Origin: B21-G16 sp003644825 [NCBI: Candidatus Zhuqueibacterota bacterium]
GTDB taxonomy: Bacteria; SM23-31; B21-G16
Assembly (NCBI GenBank): GCA_003644825.1
Contig: QNDJ01000051.1
Location: forward strand, 1 to 8,390
Length of the DNA: 8,390 nucleotides
Direction: 5' to 3'
The translations under genes and the position numbers were made by a program. Every line of letters begins with the position of its first letter. Position 1 is the stretch's first letter. Below are positions 7,281-8,390 of this stretch, in pieces. The notes below the pieces were generated by a model, which searched no databases, was not told the DNA's origin, and saw only the letters and a program-made list of their open reading frames with translations.

Positions 7281-7673
7281 TTATAATATCAAATCACAGG
7301 TCGAAGAATTTGTATCTATTTTTATAACAAATCCTCTTCCTTTTCCAGTATCTATGTTCTTATCAACAGTAAAATTTCCGCTCATCTGAACCCCGTATCC
7401 TTTCTCAGGTGTAGTTCCTGAATACGGAACATCCTTCATTATACCTCTAATTTTTATACCAGCTATCAAACCATCAGACGATACAGACATCAACTCTCCC
7501 AAAAAAATATCACCATCTTCCCCAGGACCAGCTTCAATGTCACCTGTAAGGGCAACCGGTTTTCCGATATCTGATTGTTTGAGTGTCGGAACTCCACCCG
7601 ATTGCTTGACCTTAAATGGAACTATTAGTGTCCCCTGTGAATCCAGTATCACTTCTCTTGGATCAATTCCCAT
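7281..7673 (-). CDS. Putative capsid decoration (cement) protein
   Basis: This small beta-rich protein of 130 residues lies immediately before the capsid gene, the usual place of head decoration or stabilising proteins. The core reads DIGKPVALTGDIEAGPGEDG (35-54), IFLGELMSVSSDGLIAGIKIRG (56-77), GYGVQMSGNFTV (92-103) and GRGFVIKID (112-120). This matches the G-x-x-V-x-L ... D-G-D-x-x-G ... V-x-V-x-G pattern of small beta-barrel cement proteins. It has no signal peptide or membrane segment. Its strong Shine-Dalgarno, AAGGAGG (7680-7686), lies inside the upstream coding region and the genes overlap by 11 bp, so translation is probably coupled. A different small structural role cannot be ruled out. 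Confidence 0.68.
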   Translation of the reverse strand: MGIDPREVILDSQGTLIVPFKVKQSGGVPTLKQSDIGKPVALTGDIEAGPGEDGDIFLGELMSVSSDGLIAGIKIRGIMKDVPYSGTTPEKGYGVQMSGNFTVDKNIDTGKGRGFVIKIDTNSSTCDLIL

Positions 7674-8124
7674 TTTTTACCTCCTTAATTTTATATGGTT
7701 TATAATCAACCCTTTCAGGCTCTTTACCTTCATTCATCAGTTCAATCCTGAATTCGTTATAAAGCTTCTTTTCTATCTCCTTTTTCAGCATAAAAAGTGT
7801 CCCTGTAACTTTCTCTCCTTTAACACCTTCTAAAACTCCATCAGGACAATGCAATATCTTCATCCTGCCAATAAGGTATGTCTTCATCTCATTTTTCAGT
7901 GCCTCATTTTCTGTTCTAAGTTCTTTAATATCCCTTTCTCTTGCTGAAATTTTCTTCTCCAATTTTTGTTTGTATATATTATTACTCTTCTCAATTTTTA
8001 TTATGTCCATTAACTTATTCTTAAGATCATCAAAATCAATTTCTGTAACTCCTTCTTCTCTAAAATTGAGCTTGTCATAAACATACTTCAAAAGTGTTAA
8101 ACTTGATTTTTTCTGCTTTTCCAT
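7663..8124 (-). CDS. Coiled-coil protein, candidate capsid scaffold
   Basis: The 153 residues are highly charged and helical. A probable coiled coil spans about 34-85 (heptad-like LEKKISARERDIKELRTENE at 55-74), followed by a short globular-looking segment (HCPDGVLEGVKGEKVTGTLF, about 92-111) and a second helix (112-131). The C-terminus is basic with K, Y and E. It is the first gene of the operon and stands before the decoration-like and capsid genes, where scaffold proteins usually lie. Coiled-coil, highly charged composition and position are the only evidence; no scaffold family signature is seen, and 153 residues is on the small side. GGAAAAGAG precedes ATG 8124 as Shine-Dalgarno. Its last codons contain the ribosome site of the next gene. 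A regulatory or tail-related coiled-coil protein is possible. Confidence 0.55.
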   Translation of the reverse strand: MEKQKKSSLTLLKYVYDKLNFREEGVTEIDFDDLKNKLMDIIKIEKSNNIYKQKLEKKISARERDIKELRTENEALKNEMKTYLIGRMKILHCPDGVLEGVKGEKVTGTLFMLKKEIEKKLYNEFRIELMNEGKEPERVDYKPYKIKEVKNGN

Positions 8125-8169
8125 CTCTTTTCCTTATTGTTGTATATTATCATATTAATTTGCTATGTC

Positions 8170-8199
8170 ATAATATATAATAATTTTTTTAAATGTCAA
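8170..8199 (-). promoter_or_regulatory. Sigma70-type promoter of the late operon
   Basis: On the minus strand a perfect -35 box TTGACA (8199-8194) is followed by a -10 of TATATT (8177-8172, spacer 16) or TATTAT (8175-8170, spacer 18); each matches TATAAT at five of six bases. Upstream are A-rich tracts (about 8201-8220) like an UP element. The start would lie about 40 nt before ATG 8124. It points into the row of co-directional genes and is the only strong promoter I see, suggesting one host-polymerase transcript for head and packaging genes. Confidence 0.8.
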
Positions 8200-8390
8200 G
8201 TACTTTTTTATTTTTTTATTACGTCCCTTATTCTTCAAAACTTCTTAAATCTTCAACATTCTATATAACCATTTTTTCTAAACTTAAAAACAACGGAATA
8301 AAATTATTGTATCGAACAATTTAATTTGTAAATCAACAAAGTAATTGCTCAATAAAAAAATAAGTAGTAATTTAAAATAACATAAAAACC
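8200..8390. other. AT-rich noncoding leader upstream of the operon promoter
   Basis: I see no gene here: all frames hold frequent stops. On the minus strand it contains A-tracts next to the -35 box, three GAAG elements (CTTC on the plus strand at 8233, 8241 and 8251), and a short dyad ATTGT-ATCGA-ACAAT (8306-8320). These could be upstream regulatory sites but are short enough to be chance in AT-rich DNA. I see no terminator hairpin for an upstream gene. Confidence 0.6.

Noticed and set aside
7537-7833. Plus-strand open frame across the decoration/coiled-coil junction
   Set aside because: No promoter or ribosome site, and both minus-strand genes here are well supported by Shine-Dalgarno sequences and coupling.
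8135-8160. A second promoter with -10 GATAAT close to ATG 8124
   Set aside because: No convincing -35 box lies 16-18 bp upstream, and the start would leave a very short leader. The TTGACA promoter is far better.
1-8390. Gene transfer agent instead of a phage
   Set aside because: Terminase and capsid genes alone do not separate the two. Nothing specific to a transfer agent is seen, and the flanking genes are outside the window.
1-8390. tRNA genes, CRISPR arrays, insertion sequences, integrase or attachment sites
   Set aside because: I looked for cloverleaf-like segments, spaced repeats and transposase or integrase frames and found none.

Overview
The window looks like part of the late (virion-assembly) region of a tailed dsDNA bacteriophage or prophage. 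All ten genes I can support lie on the minus strand and read from right to left. They are tightly packed, with overlaps or gaps of 2-16 bp in most places, a 52 bp gap before the small terminase gene and a 91 bp gap after the capsid gene. Most have clear Shine-Dalgarno sequences (AAGGAGG, AGGAGG, AAAGGAGAT), and a sigma70-type promoter stands in front of the first gene, so the host is bacterial. The DNA is strongly AT-rich. The host lineage cannot be read from these genes. Two secreted proteins resemble cell-surface proteins of uncultivated candidate-phylum bacteria (WOR-3 or Cloacimonadota-like style), but that is only an impression.

Layout in transcription order: an AT-rich leader (8390-8125) holds the promoter. 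Next come a coiled-coil protein in the position of a scaffold (8124-7663), a small beta-rich capsid decoration/cement-like protein (7673-7281) and an HK97-fold major capsid protein (7264-6194). A perfect 15-bp inverted repeat follows (6131-6176). After it come a small secreted protein (6102-5647), an unrecognised glycine/asparagine-rich beta protein (5638-5120), an unrecognised 98-residue protein (5105-4809), a large secreted protein with a DNRLRE domain and fibronectin-III-like repeats (4815-2740), and a structural-type protein with duplicated beta modules (2737-1736). The small terminase subunit (1683-1315) and large terminase subunit (1328 to the left edge, 3' end missing) finish the set.

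The terminase pair would recognise and pump DNA into a prohead made of the capsid protein, probably shaped by the coiled-coil protein and stabilised by the decoration-like protein. No portal, maturation protease or tail gene is visible. The portal may lie past the left edge, after the large terminase gene. The most unusual point is the pair of signal-peptide proteins (151 and 691 residues, both starting MLKR) between the capsid and terminase genes. Virions of tailed phages assemble in the cytoplasm, so exported proteins here suggest surface-modifying cargo or an unusual virion/host-surface function.
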